Shown here: positions 9,116 to 16,620 of the stretch, in pieces
Position numbering within the stretch: position 1 is the first letter of the stretch
Layout: every line of letters begins with the position of its first letter
Assembly: GCA_937124615.1 (NCBI GenBank)
Contig: CAKZKR010000026.1
Coordinates: forward strand, 1 to 38,403
Direction: 5' to 3'
From: an uncultured bacterium
Lineage (GTDB): Bacteria > Hydrogenedentota > Hydrogenedentia > Hydrogenedentales > Hydrogenedentaceae
DNA: 38,403 nt
Made by a program: the position numbers and the translations under genes
Notes under the pieces: model-generated
The model's database searches: none
What the model saw: only the letters and a program-made list of their open reading frames with translations
What the model was told of the DNA's origin: nothing

Positions 9116-9772
9116 ATGCGGAGGCTTCGGCAAACACTATTTTTATATATAGTCCTACTTTGCTTATTTGTTTTTGGTTGTCAACATGGTAGTATGATAG
9201 AAAAAGCAAATTTGGATAAAAATGTTATTTTAGTAGAAGAAACCCCCGATTTATTATTAGATGATATATATTCAAAAGAAGAGGAGGAAGAAATAGAGGT
9301 TTCTCTTAATGATACGAAATCTGTAGATACAGAAGTATCTTTACCTGAGGGAATAGAAATGAATGAGAAAGTCCCTCATCTCTGGCCTATAAAAGATGGT
9401 TTAGGCTATATAAGTTCATGGTTTGGGAGTTCACGGAGTAAGGGTGGGGGTAGAACAAGAGTACATAAAGGTGTAGATATAATTGTCCCAAGAGGTACCT
9501 CTGTCATATCGACCGCGGATGGAGTCGTTCGTTTATCAAGACCAATGAATGGATATGGTTTGCTAATTGTTATAGAGCACGCTGATGGGATATATAGTGC
9601 CTATGGACATCTCAGTGAATTATTGGTTAAAGTAGGAGATATTGTAAAAGGGGGAGACATAATAGGTTTATCAGGGGCTACAGGGAGGGTAACAACGCCG
9701 CACCTACACTATGAGGTTAGGAAAGGTGAAAAGGCAATGAATCCTGTCTGGTTTCTACCTGCTACGGATTAA
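9116..9772 (+). CDS. M23-family (LytM/NlpD-like) murein peptidase lipoprotein
   Basis: The protein is 218 residues from the ATG at 9116, which lies 4 bp after the previous stop. An in-frame start at 9089 inside the previous gene is possible but would place extra residues before the signal peptide. The N-terminus MRRLRQTLFLYIVLLCLFVF leads into a lipobox ending at C22 (VFGC), so it is probably a lipoprotein. An acidic linker (about residues 30-85) precedes the M23 domain. The zinc ligands are visible: H117 and D121 in VHKGVDI, and the HLH motif at 196-198. It is either a DD-endopeptidase or, like NlpD, an amidase activator; these ligands suggest an active enzyme. Confidence 0.88.
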   Translation: MRRLRQTLFLYIVLLCLFVFGCQHGSMIEKANLDKNVILVEETPDLLLDDIYSKEEEEEIEVSLNDTKSVDTEVSLPEGIEMNEKVPHLWPIKDGLGYISSWFGSSRSKGGGRTRVHKGVDIIVPRGTSVISTADGVVRLSRPMNGYGLLIVIEHADGIYSAYGHLSELLVKVGDIVKGGDIIGLSGATGRVTTPHLHYEVRKGEKAMNPVWFLPATD

Positions 9773-9827
9773 CAAGTATTTTTATGCAAATTTTTAGAAT
9801 GGTCCCCTCAAAAAAATAATATAACTT

Positions 9828-9858
9828 TTGAAAAATATAATCCATTAGAAAGTATAAT
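9828..9858 (+). promoter_or_regulatory. Candidate sigma70-type promoter for hflX
   Basis: A TTGAAA box at 9828-9833 and a perfect TATAAT at 9853-9858 are separated by 19 bp, slightly longer than ideal. The pair lies about 35 bp before the proposed CTG start of hflX. The surroundings are AT-rich, so chance matches are easy; the perfect -10 box is the main support. Confidence 0.4.
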
Positions 9859-9878
9859 AAATATATAGCTTTTCAGTT

Positions 9879-9884
9879 AGGAGG
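9879..9884 (+). promoter_or_regulatory. Consensus ribosome binding site that sets the hflX start
   Basis: A perfect AGGAGG at 9879-9884 is followed by 9 bases and then CTG at 9894. No ATG, GTG or TTG in the hflX frame lies within range, and the next in-frame TTG is far downstream at 10017 with no comparable site. This argues for translation starting at the CTG (or the adjacent ATT). Confidence 0.7.
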
Positions 9885-9893
9885 TTAAATAAT

Positions 9894-11531
9894 CTGATTA
9901 CTGGTAATATCCATGGGCTAAAATCAAATCAAATTAAGAGGCTTGAAGCAATAAAAAATAAGAAGCCGGTATCTACTCGAATAATTTCTGTAGAATTAAG
10001 TCGAACCCTATGTGAATTGTCTCATGAAATTGAACGACAAATAGGGGTTTTAATAGACCGCAAAGGTAGGATTACCTATGTCTGTGTAGGAGACGCACAG
10101 TCTATTCCAATGCCTTCTATAGAAAGAAGAGCCTTAAACCGATTATCAGAAGTTCGACTTGTTCATACTCATTTAACAGGTTGCACAGGATTAGATAATG
10201 AAGATTTGAGTTATCTTGCAATTTATAGGCTGGATGCAGTGTCTGCTATAGAAGTTGACCATAATGCACGACCAAAGAAAATTCATTTTGCACATTTACT
10301 ACCGGCAAATGATGAAAATAAATTATGGCAAATCTATCCACCTACAACAGTTTATGATTTAAAAGATGATTTTCTTGAATTAATCCAATCCTTAGAAGAG
10401 GAATTAGAACGGAATCGTGTTTTTAATCAACCAAATTTAAAAGGTGATAATGCTATTTTAATTCATGTGTCTACACAACCCTTATCGAGGATTGAAGATT
10501 CTGTACAAGAGTTGACAGAACTATCAAGAAGTGCGGGCATAAAGGTATTGGATAAAATTATTCAAAGAAGGCCACCCGATGCAAAATATGTAATGGGTAA
10601 AGGGAAATTGAGGCATATATTGATACGAGCAGTTCAGTTGGGCGCAGATATGCTCGTTTTTGACCAGAATCTAACACCATCTCAAGTAAAATCTCTTTCT
10701 GATTTTACTGATTTAAAAATATTGGATAGGACACAAGTAATACTTGACATTTTTGCTCAACATGCGGTTACAAGGGAAGGGAAAATCCAGGTGGAATTAG
10801 CTCAATTGAAATATCTATTTCCATTTCTTGGAATAAAGCAAACAGCCCTTTCTAGGTTAACAGGTGGAATTGGTGGAAGAGGCCCCGGTGAAACAAAATT
10901 GGAAATTGATAGAAGAAGGGCAAGAGACCGAATTGCTCAGTTAGAACAAGAAGTTAAAGAATTAGGAAAACGAAGGGAATTGAGGAGACAGGTCCGAACA
11001 GTTCGACGGGTTCCTACAGTTGCTATTGTAGGATATACAAATGCAGGTAAATCTACATTATTAAACAATCTTACCAATAGTTCTGTTGTTGCAGAGGATT
11101 TCTTATTTGCCACTTTACATCCCGTTTCAAGGAGGTTGCGTTTTCCCCGTGAGCGTGAGGTAATCATAATTGATACGGTTGGTTTTATAAGGAATCTCCC
11201 CAAAGATTTAATGTCAGCATTTCGAACTACATTTGAAGAGATTAATGATGCGGATTTATTATTACATGTATTGGATGTTTCATCCGAAGATGTTGAAGAA
11301 AAACATGATACAGTAGTAAAACTTTTGAGGGATTTGGAGTTAGACAGCAAGCCTCGAATTAATGTTTTGAATAAGATGGATAAAGCAAACCCAGCAGTTG
11401 TTCAGGGATTAATCCAACAATATGATGGGGTTTCTATCAGTGCGTTAGACCCTTCTACTTTTAATCCTTTACTTGAAAAGATGGAGATGCTAATTTGGGG
11501 ACGAACTGCATTACACGAATCAAAATTTTAA
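9894..11531 (+). CDS. hflX: GTPase HflX (ribosome-associated), apparent CTG start
   Basis: From the CTG at 9894 the protein is 545 residues, the long form of HflX, and begins (M)ITGNIHGLKSNQIKRLE, matching the M-I-x-G-N-x-x-G-L/I start of long HflX proteins. Starting at TTG 10017 would remove 41 conserved-looking residues. The N-terminal HflX domain includes LVHTHLTG and the glycine-rich RLTGGIGGRGPGETKLE linker. The G domain has G1 GYTNAGKST (from residue 380), G3 DTVGF (427) and G4 NKMD (493). The switch region reads FATLHPVSRR where most homologues have FATLDPTTR. HflX splits stalled or inactive ribosomes, often under heat stress. The next gene overlaps its stop by one base. Confidence 0.93.
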   Translation: MITGNIHGLKSNQIKRLEAIKNKKPVSTRIISVELSRTLCELSHEIERQIGVLIDRKGRITYVCVGDAQSIPMPSIERRALNRLSEVRLVHTHLTGCTGLDNEDLSYLAIYRLDAVSAIEVDHNARPKKIHFAHLLPANDENKLWQIYPPTTVYDLKDDFLELIQSLEEELERNRVFNQPNLKGDNAILIHVSTQPLSRIEDSVQELTELSRSAGIKVLDKIIQRRPPDAKYVMGKGKLRHILIRAVQLGADMLVFDQNLTPSQVKSLSDFTDLKILDRTQVILDIFAQHAVTREGKIQVELAQLKYLFPFLGIKQTALSRLTGGIGGRGPGETKLEIDRRRARDRIAQLEQEVKELGKRRELRRQVRTVRRVPTVAIVGYTNAGKSTLLNNLTNSSVVAEDFLFATLHPVSRRLRFPREREVIIIDTVGFIRNLPKDLMSAFRTTFEEINDADLLLHVLDVSSEDVEEKHDTVVKLLRDLELDSKPRINVLNKMDKANPAVVQGLIQQYDGVSISALDPSTFNPLLEKMEMLIWGRTALHESKF

Positions 11532-12562
11532 TGTTTGTTTTTGTTATGAGTAGTTACCTTCATTGTTCAAAAAATATCGACATGGCTACTACAATAACAC
11601 TAGCAAAGAATAAGGTGAACGAATATTATCAGGTACAAAAGCAAATCGAGAGTTTGCCCCCATCTTCTACCCAACAAATTCAAGAATTAAACATTAAATC
11701 TCGTTCTTTAATTAACGATGCACAAATTATGTTGGAACAAATCAATATTTTGCAATCCAATTTACAAGAAGGTATAGAACTCTATCTAGAGATTTTAGAA
11801 ATTCAAGGGAACCATGATTTAGTAGTTGATATTTTGAGAGAAATTATACGAAGAGAACCTGGTAACGGAGATTATTGGGTTCGTTTAGGTTTTAACAATA
11901 TGAAAAAAGGAAGAGACTGGATTGAGGATGCTTTCCGTTGTTTTGAAAAAGCAGTAAAGTTAAAGGTGACAGAAAAAGGGACAATAACGATGTGGCGGTC
12001 TTTGGGGGATATTTACTGGGAGTTAAGACAAATTGAACCAGCAAGGGAGTCGTACCAAAAAGCATTAGAAATTGGAAAAGATATTTGGTCAAAAGTAGCG
12101 TTGGCAGGTATCGATGTGGTGGAAGGAAATATGAAGGATGCAGAGGGTAAACTTGTATCAATTGGAAAAGATTTACAGGAATATGATGCTCCTGTTCGCT
12201 TAAGGATGAGAGAAGCACTGTGTATGTTTGAGGAACAGAAAAAAAACATTGATGAAAATCCAGAAGAGATGATGTCGTATAGTCATATTTTATATAGAGC
12301 AGGTAGAGTTGAAGATGCAATTGCTACAGCAAACCAGGCCTTGTTTTTGAGTAATCAAAACTGGGAAGGTTGGAATTTCTTAGGTAGCATTTACCTACAA
12401 TTCGGTTATTTAAAAGATGCAGAAAGAGCTTTTTTAGAATCAGTAAAAATAAATACAGACCAGCCTAATGTTAAAAAGATTATCCAGGAATTGTCAAAAT
12501 CAGAGAGAGTAACTCCACAAGTCCCAAAAAGTAATCAGCCTTTAATATTTAGAAATAATTAG
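11531..12562 (+). CDS. TPR-repeat protein, probably exported or membrane-anchored
   Basis: The protein is 343 residues from the ATG at 11531, which overlaps the hflX stop as TAATG; the frame is also open 36 bases further upstream. The short N-terminus MFVFVMSSYLHCSKN is hydrophobic with a cysteine, suggesting a weak lipoprotein-type signal, although LHC is not a good lipobox. The rest is helical with tetratricopeptide repeats, for example GDYWVRLGFNNMKKGRD, then TMWRSLGDIYWELRQIEPAR with YQKALEIG, then HILYRAGRVEDAIATANQAL, and a last repeat at WEGWNFLGSIYLQFGYLKDA. TPRs mediate protein-protein contacts, and the partner is unknown. Co-translation with hflX may be only positional. Confidence 0.75.
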   Translation: MFVFVMSSYLHCSKNIDMATTITLAKNKVNEYYQVQKQIESLPPSSTQQIQELNIKSRSLINDAQIMLEQINILQSNLQEGIELYLEILEIQGNHDLVVDILREIIRREPGNGDYWVRLGFNNMKKGRDWIEDAFRCFEKAVKLKVTEKGTITMWRSLGDIYWELRQIEPARESYQKALEIGKDIWSKVALAGIDVVEGNMKDAEGKLVSIGKDLQEYDAPVRLRMREALCMFEEQKKNIDENPEEMMSYSHILYRAGRVEDAIATANQALFLSNQNWEGWNFLGSIYLQFGYLKDAERAFLESVKINTDQPNVKKIIQELSKSERVTPQVPKSNQPLIFRNN

Positions 12563-12618
12563 ACATAAAAGTAGAATAACAAGAAAAAGAGAGATGAGAT
12601 TAGTGTATATAATTAAAG

Positions 12619-12647
12619 TTGTGATATTAATAAAAATATGATATAAT
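12619..12647 (+). promoter_or_regulatory. Sigma70-type promoter upstream of ffh
   Basis: TTGTGA at 12619-12624 and a perfect TATAAT at 12642-12647 are separated by exactly 17 bp, about 45 bp before the ffh start. It sits in the only sizeable gap (132 bp) between the TPR gene and ffh. This probably opens the ffh-rpsP-khpA-trmD-rplS transcription unit. Confidence 0.65.
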
Positions 12648-12694
12648 AGAGTGCATTTCTGTAAGAATTCCCATATAACTTTTAGAGTAAAAAT

Positions 12695-14044
12695 ATGTTT
12701 GAGTCCCTTTCAAAAAAATTAGAATCTGCTTTTAAGTTCTTTCGTGGTCAACTTCGACTGACTGAAGAGAACATGAAAGAAGGTTTGCAAATTATTCGTG
12801 TGGCCCTTCTGGAAGCCGATGTTAACTACAAAGTTGTAAAGAAATTTATTGAAGATATTCAGCAAAAAGCATTGGGACAACATGTTTTAGAGAGTATAAA
12901 TCCTACCCAACAACTTGTTAAAATTGTGTATGACGAACTCGTAGAGATAATGGGTGGAGAAAATAAAGACCTTGTAAAGGCGAGTTCGCCACCTACAATA
13001 ATTATGATGGTCGGATTACAAGGACAGGGGAAAACAACTTCCGCCGCAAAGTTAGCATATTACCTAAAAAGAAAAAAAGGACAAAAGCCAATGTTAGTTG
13101 CAGGGGATATTTATCGGCCTGCAGCAATTAAACAATTAGAGGTTCTCGCACAACAGGCTGATGTAGAATATTTTTCTTTGGGTGCCGATGTGAATCCTGT
13201 AGATATAGCAATGATGTCTATCGGGGAAGCCAATTTGAGAGGTTGTGATACGGTAATTATAGATACTGCTGGAAGACTCCATATTGATACAGAAATGATG
13301 GCAGAAGTAAGACAAATAGCACAACAGGTAAAACCTAATGAGATACTTTTTGTAGCGAATGCTATGATGGGACAGGATGCGGTTCGTTCAGCGAAACAAT
13401 TCCATGATACAGTTCCATTGAGTGGAGTTGTTCTTACACAGATGGATGGAGATGCTCGTGGTGGTGCTGCATTAAGTATTATTGAGGTAACGAATTGCCC
13501 TATAAAATTTATAGGAACAGGCGAAAAAATAGATGCGTTAGAATTATTCCATCCAAGACGCATGGCAGACCAAATTTTAGGAATGGGTGATGTTGTCTCC
13601 CTCGTGGAAAAAGCACAAGAAGTGGTCGACAAAGAAAAAGCAATGCAGTTTCAGGAGAAAGTAAAGAAAGCCAATTGGGATCTGGAAGATTTTCTTGAAC
13701 AGATGAGGCAAGTTAAGAAAATGGGGAGTTTTGGTGATTTATTAAAGAAGATACCGGGTATAGGAAAGATGATCCCTTCGGGGATGGATTTGCCTGAAGA
13801 TGAATTGAAGCATACAGAAGCAATAATATTATCAATGACGAAGGAAGAAAGAAGAAATCCAAAAATTATTAATGGGAGTCGGCGAAGAAGAATTGCAGAT
13901 GGGAGCGGGACATCGGTTCAAGAAGTGAATGCTTTGTTGAAAGATTTTGAAAAGATGCGTAAAATGATGAAAGATATGGTCAAGGGGGCCAAAGGAAAAA
14001 TCCCTAAGGGGATAGGTCCTTTCATGCCTGGAGGTATGATGTAA
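12695..14044 (+). CDS. ffh: Signal recognition particle protein Ffh (SRP54)
   Basis: This 449-residue protein has the complete N-G-M architecture. The N domain has the conserved ALLEADVN turn (residues 37-44). The G domain has P-loop GLQGQGKTT (107-115), DTAGRL (190-195) and TQMDGDARGG (248-257). The M domain has GSFGDLLKKIPGIGKM and the RNA-binding helix RRRRIADGSGTSVQEVN, ending in a short methionine-rich tail. With 4.5S/SRP RNA (not seen here) it targets nascent membrane proteins to FtsY. Two positions differ from the usual bacterial text: Q111 for serine in the P-loop and Q249 for lysine in the TKxD motif. It heads an SRP-ribosomal gene cluster. Confidence 0.97.
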   Translation: MFESLSKKLESAFKFFRGQLRLTEENMKEGLQIIRVALLEADVNYKVVKKFIEDIQQKALGQHVLESINPTQQLVKIVYDELVEIMGGENKDLVKASSPPTIIMMVGLQGQGKTTSAAKLAYYLKRKKGQKPMLVAGDIYRPAAIKQLEVLAQQADVEYFSLGADVNPVDIAMMSIGEANLRGCDTVIIDTAGRLHIDTEMMAEVRQIAQQVKPNEILFVANAMMGQDAVRSAKQFHDTVPLSGVVLTQMDGDARGGAALSIIEVTNCPIKFIGTGEKIDALELFHPRRMADQILGMGDVVSLVEKAQEVVDKEKAMQFQEKVKKANWDLEDFLEQMRQVKKMGSFGDLLKKIPGIGKMIPSGMDLPEDELKHTEAIILSMTKEERRNPKIINGSRRRRIADGSGTSVQEVNALLKDFEKMRKMMKDMVKGAKGKIPKGIGPFMPGGMM

Positions 14045-14100
14045 AAGAAAAGAATAATTAATTAAAATATAACAAAGGAAGCAAAAAAGAAAGGAAAATT

Positions 14101-14355
14101 ATGGCAACAATAATACGCTTGAAAAGAGGTGGAAGAACTCACGACCCTTATTATCGAATCGTAGTTATGGATTCGAGAGAAAGAAGACAGGGTAAAGAAA
14201 TTGATATTATTGGTTTTTATCAGCCCAAGGCTCGTCCCGAACCCATTACGAAGATTGATAAAGATAAATTAAATCAATGGCTTAAAAAGGGCGTTAAGAC
14301 ATCGGATACAGTGAATTCTTTAATAAGAAAAATGGGTATATTAAGAAATACCTAA
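14101..14355 (+). CDS. rpsP: 30S ribosomal protein S16
   Basis: The protein is 84 residues, the usual length, and starts MATIIRLKRGGRTHDPYYRI, the S16 hallmark, followed by VVMDSRERRQGKEIDIIGFY. S16 binds 16S rRNA early in 30S assembly. It lies 56 bp after ffh and 35 bp before khpA in the common ffh-rpsP-khpA-trmD-rplS order. AAAGGAAAA before the ATG serves as the ribosome site. Confidence 0.97.
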   Translation: MATIIRLKRGGRTHDPYYRIVVMDSRERRQGKEIDIIGFYQPKARPEPITKIDKDKLNQWLKKGVKTSDTVNSLIRKMGILRNT

Positions 14356-14390
14356 AATACTTAATTGTTTGATAAAATTGGAGTTACATC

Positions 14391-14621
14391 GTGAAAGACC
14401 TTGTAGAATTTATTGTAAAAAAACTTGTTAAAAAACCAGAGGATGTCGCTGTATCTTCTATTGAATCTGAGGACCAAATTGTATTGCAATTAAAGGTTGA
14501 AAAGGAAGATATGGGGCGAATCATTGGTAAGAATGGTAAAACGATAAAGGCAATACGAACCCTACTCAATATTGCCTCTGCAAAATTAGGTAAAAAAGTT
14601 AATTTAGAAGTTCTCGAATAA
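14391..14621 (+). CDS. khpA: KH-domain RNA-binding protein KhpA
   Basis: This 76-residue protein consists almost entirely of one type II KH domain, with the GxxG loop as GKNG in DMGRIIGKNGKTIKAIRTLL. It starts at GTG 14391, with a GGAG site 8 bases upstream. The opening KDLVEFIVKKLVKKPEDVAV is typical of KhpA, a small RNA chaperone that pairs with KhpB/Jag in many bacteria and affects cell size and division. Its place between rpsP and trmD is conserved across phyla. In most genomes rimM would follow, but here trmD follows directly. Confidence 0.93.
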   Translation: MKDLVEFIVKKLVKKPEDVAVSSIESEDQIVLQLKVEKEDMGRIIGKNGKTIKAIRTLLNIASAKLGKKVNLEVLE

Positions 14622-14651
14622 CGAGAAAGATAAACAATAAGTTTATATGGA

Positions 14652-15374
14652 ATGACAATAAGGATCGATGTCTTAACGATTTTTCCTGAGTACTTTACAG
14701 TACCTCTACAAAACAGTTTGTTAGGTAAGGCAATTAAAGAAGAAATAATGAAAGTAAAAGTGCACAACATAAGAGATTTTGCATCAGATAAACATAAGAC
14801 GGTTGATGATACCCCTTATGGAGGTGGACCGGGAATGGTAATGAAGTGTGAACCTATATTTGATGCAGTGGAATCCCTGAAAGAGGATAATTCTCTCGAG
14901 CATATTGTTTTACTAACTCCCGGTGGAAAACTGTTTACACAAGACAAAGCCAAAGAAATGGCTCAGTGGAAAGATTTGGTTTTGATATGTGGAAGATATG
15001 AAGGAGTTGATGAACGAATTGTTGAGAATCTGGTAACAGAAGAATTGTCAATAGGTGATTATGTTTTGAGTGGTGGTGAGTTGCCTGCTCTTGTAATTAT
15101 TGAGGCTATAAGCCGGATGTTGCCGGGTGTTATTGGACAATGGGAGTCTGTAACAAATGATTCTTTATATAATGGTTTGCTTTCATACCCACAATATACG
15201 AAACCTGCAGAGTTCCGAGGAATGAAAGTCCCGGAGATTTTATTGTCAGGAAATCATGAACAAATAAAAAAATGGCGAGATGAACAGTCTATATTAAGAA
15301 CTAAAAAGAAAAGACCCGACTTATTGGGAAAATATCAAGAAAAAAAGAAGTCAGATAGTGAAAAAGTAGAATAA
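14652..15374 (+). CDS. trmD: tRNA (guanine37-N1)-methyltransferase TrmD
   Basis: This 240-residue SPOUT methyltransferase begins [15 protein letters not shown] and has the TrmD text [14 protein letters not shown] (52-65), the knot region [12 protein letters not shown] (112-123) and [20 protein letters not shown]. The C-terminal domain has [20 protein letters not shown], including the catalytic-region aspartate and the YTxP motif. It methylates G37 next to the anticodon using S-adenosylmethionine, which prevents +1 frameshifting. It sits 30 bp after khpA with no rimM between and 50 bp before rplS. Confidence 0.97.
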   Translation: MTIRIDVLTIFPEYFTVPLQNSLLGKAIKEEIMKVKVHNIRDFASDKHKTVDDTPYGGGPGMVMKCEPIFDAVESLKEDNSLEHIVLLTPGGKLFTQDKAKEMAQWKDLVLICGRYEGVDERIVENLVTEELSIGDYVLSGGELPALVIIEAISRMLPGVIGQWESVTNDSLYNGLLSYPQYTKPAEFRGMKVPEILLSGNHEQIKKWRDEQSILRTKKKRPDLLGKYQEKKKSDSEKVE

Positions 15375-15424
15375 TTAAATACAAAATAAATATAATAAAT
15401 ATTTTTATAAAAGGAGAACTTACT

Positions 15425-15820
15425 GTGGATATAATTACTGAATATGTGGCTAAACACATGAAACCCCCAGAGAACTTACCTGAATTTAATATAGGTGATA
15501 CTGTTCGGGTACATTTTAAGATTGTTGAAGGGGGAAAAGAAAGAATCCAGGTTTTTGAAGGTGTTGTTATTGGACGCAATCATGGGACAGGTCCACATGC
15601 AACCTTTACAGTGAGAAGGGTTACTTATGGTGAAGGTGTAGAACGCGTTTTCCCCTTACATTCACCCCGAATTGCAAAGGTTGATGTTGTTCGTGAAGGG
15701 AAAGTAAGAAGGTCAAAACTTTACTATCTAAGAGAACGCATCGGTAAGCATGCGAAGGTAAAAGCTAAACAGAGACTTACCAGTGACGAGGTATCACAAG
15801 AACTATCTGCGGAAAGTTAA
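15425..15820 (+). CDS. rplS: 50S ribosomal protein L19
   Basis: The protein is 131 residues and starts at GTG 15425 behind an AGGAGA site. The L19 signatures [31 protein letters not shown] and [20 protein letters not shown] are complete, as is the C-terminal [20 protein letters not shown]19 sits at the 30S-50S interface. It has a short, acidic C-terminal extension ([13 protein letters not shown]). It is probably the last gene of the ffh cluster; I see no clear hairpin terminator in the 100 bp after it. Confidence 0.97.
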   Translation: MDIITEYVAKHMKPPENLPEFNIGDTVRVHFKIVEGGKERIQVFEGVVIGRNHGTGPHATFTVRRVTYGEGVERVFPLHSPRIAKVDVVREGKVRRSKLYYLRERIGKHAKVKAKQRLTSDEVSQELSAES

Positions 15821-15920
15821 ATCTACATATTTAATGATATTATTCCATAGATAGGGGACTTTTCGATTTGAAAAAACATATATAGGGAGGGTATAGTTAT
15901 AAAAACTATGGAATGATTAT

Positions 15921-16523
15921 ATGTTGAATGGGGATGTTCTTGTTTTAAATCGCTCATGGATAGCAGTGAATATAACTACTGTTAAAAGGGCTATGGTGTT
16001 GCTTTTTCAGGGACATGCTTGTGTTGTCCACCCCAGGGATTATACCTTATATGATTTTAATTCCTGGTGTGAACTATCTCAACAAAAGGAGCAATTTAAT
16101 AATGGTCGTTATATTATTACACCGAGCATGAAAATTTTACTTCCTGATGTTATTCTCTTAACAGTTTATAACGGTTTTGTTCTTCGTGAAGTTCGTTTAT
16201 GCCGAAAAAATATATTTGAGAGAGACCGTTGTCAGTGTCAGTACTGCGGGCAAGTATTTCCAAAACATGAATTAACCATAGACCATGTAATACCCCGTTC
16301 CCGTGGTGGTGAAGATACATGGGAGAATTTAGTGCTTGCATGTTTGTCCTGTAATCTAAGGAAAGGAAATCTTACCCCCGAAGAGGCTCAAATGGTTTTA
16401 CTTCGCAGACCTATTGCCCCAAAATGGCTACCCAAACTGGGAATTCGTGTTCGCAAAGAACAATTATCAACATGGCAGAAGTTCGTAGATTTCGCATACT
16501 GGCATACTGAAATTTCAGATTAG
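15921..16523 (+). CDS. HNH endonuclease family protein
   Basis: In this 200-residue protein the first 100 residues (start MLNGDVLVLNRSWIAVNITT) match the N-terminal domain of a widespread chromosomal HNH family. The HNH core follows: C106 and C109 (CQYC), LTIDHVIPRSRGGED with D121 and H122, N136 in TWENLVLAC, then C141 and C144 with N145 (CLSCN). The four cysteines bind a structural zinc, and the H-N-N set binds the catalytic metal. The family is frequent in free-living bacteria as a lone housekeeping-style gene rather than with a methylase, and its cellular role is not established. It starts a short forward group with priA about 100 bp downstream. Confidence 0.85.
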   Translation: MLNGDVLVLNRSWIAVNITTVKRAMVLLFQGHACVVHPRDYTLYDFNSWCELSQQKEQFNNGRYIITPSMKILLPDVILLTVYNGFVLREVRLCRKNIFERDRCQCQYCGQVFPKHELTIDHVIPRSRGGEDTWENLVLACLSCNLRKGNLTPEEAQMVLLRRPIAPKWLPKLGIRVRKEQLSTWQKFVDFAYWHTEISD

Positions 16524-16620
16524 ATTGTTCTAATATCTAAAAGGGAGGATTTGTTCCTTATTCGTTAGATACTTAATATAATAGTGTTCTCAAGATAAGA
16601 CTAAAATAAATAACTGTTTT

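Noticed and set aside
10937-11350. Reverse frame of 137 residues inside hflX
   Set aside because: It is the antisense of the HflX G domain; its composition mirrors codon bias of the forward gene.
11892-12320. Reverse frames opposite the TPR gene
   Set aside because: The sequence is low-complexity leucine- and serine-rich text expected from the complement of an AT-rich helical gene.
13111-13632. Long reverse frame of 173 residues inside ffh
   Set aside because: It lies entirely opposite a clear, conserved ffh gene and shows no domain of its own.
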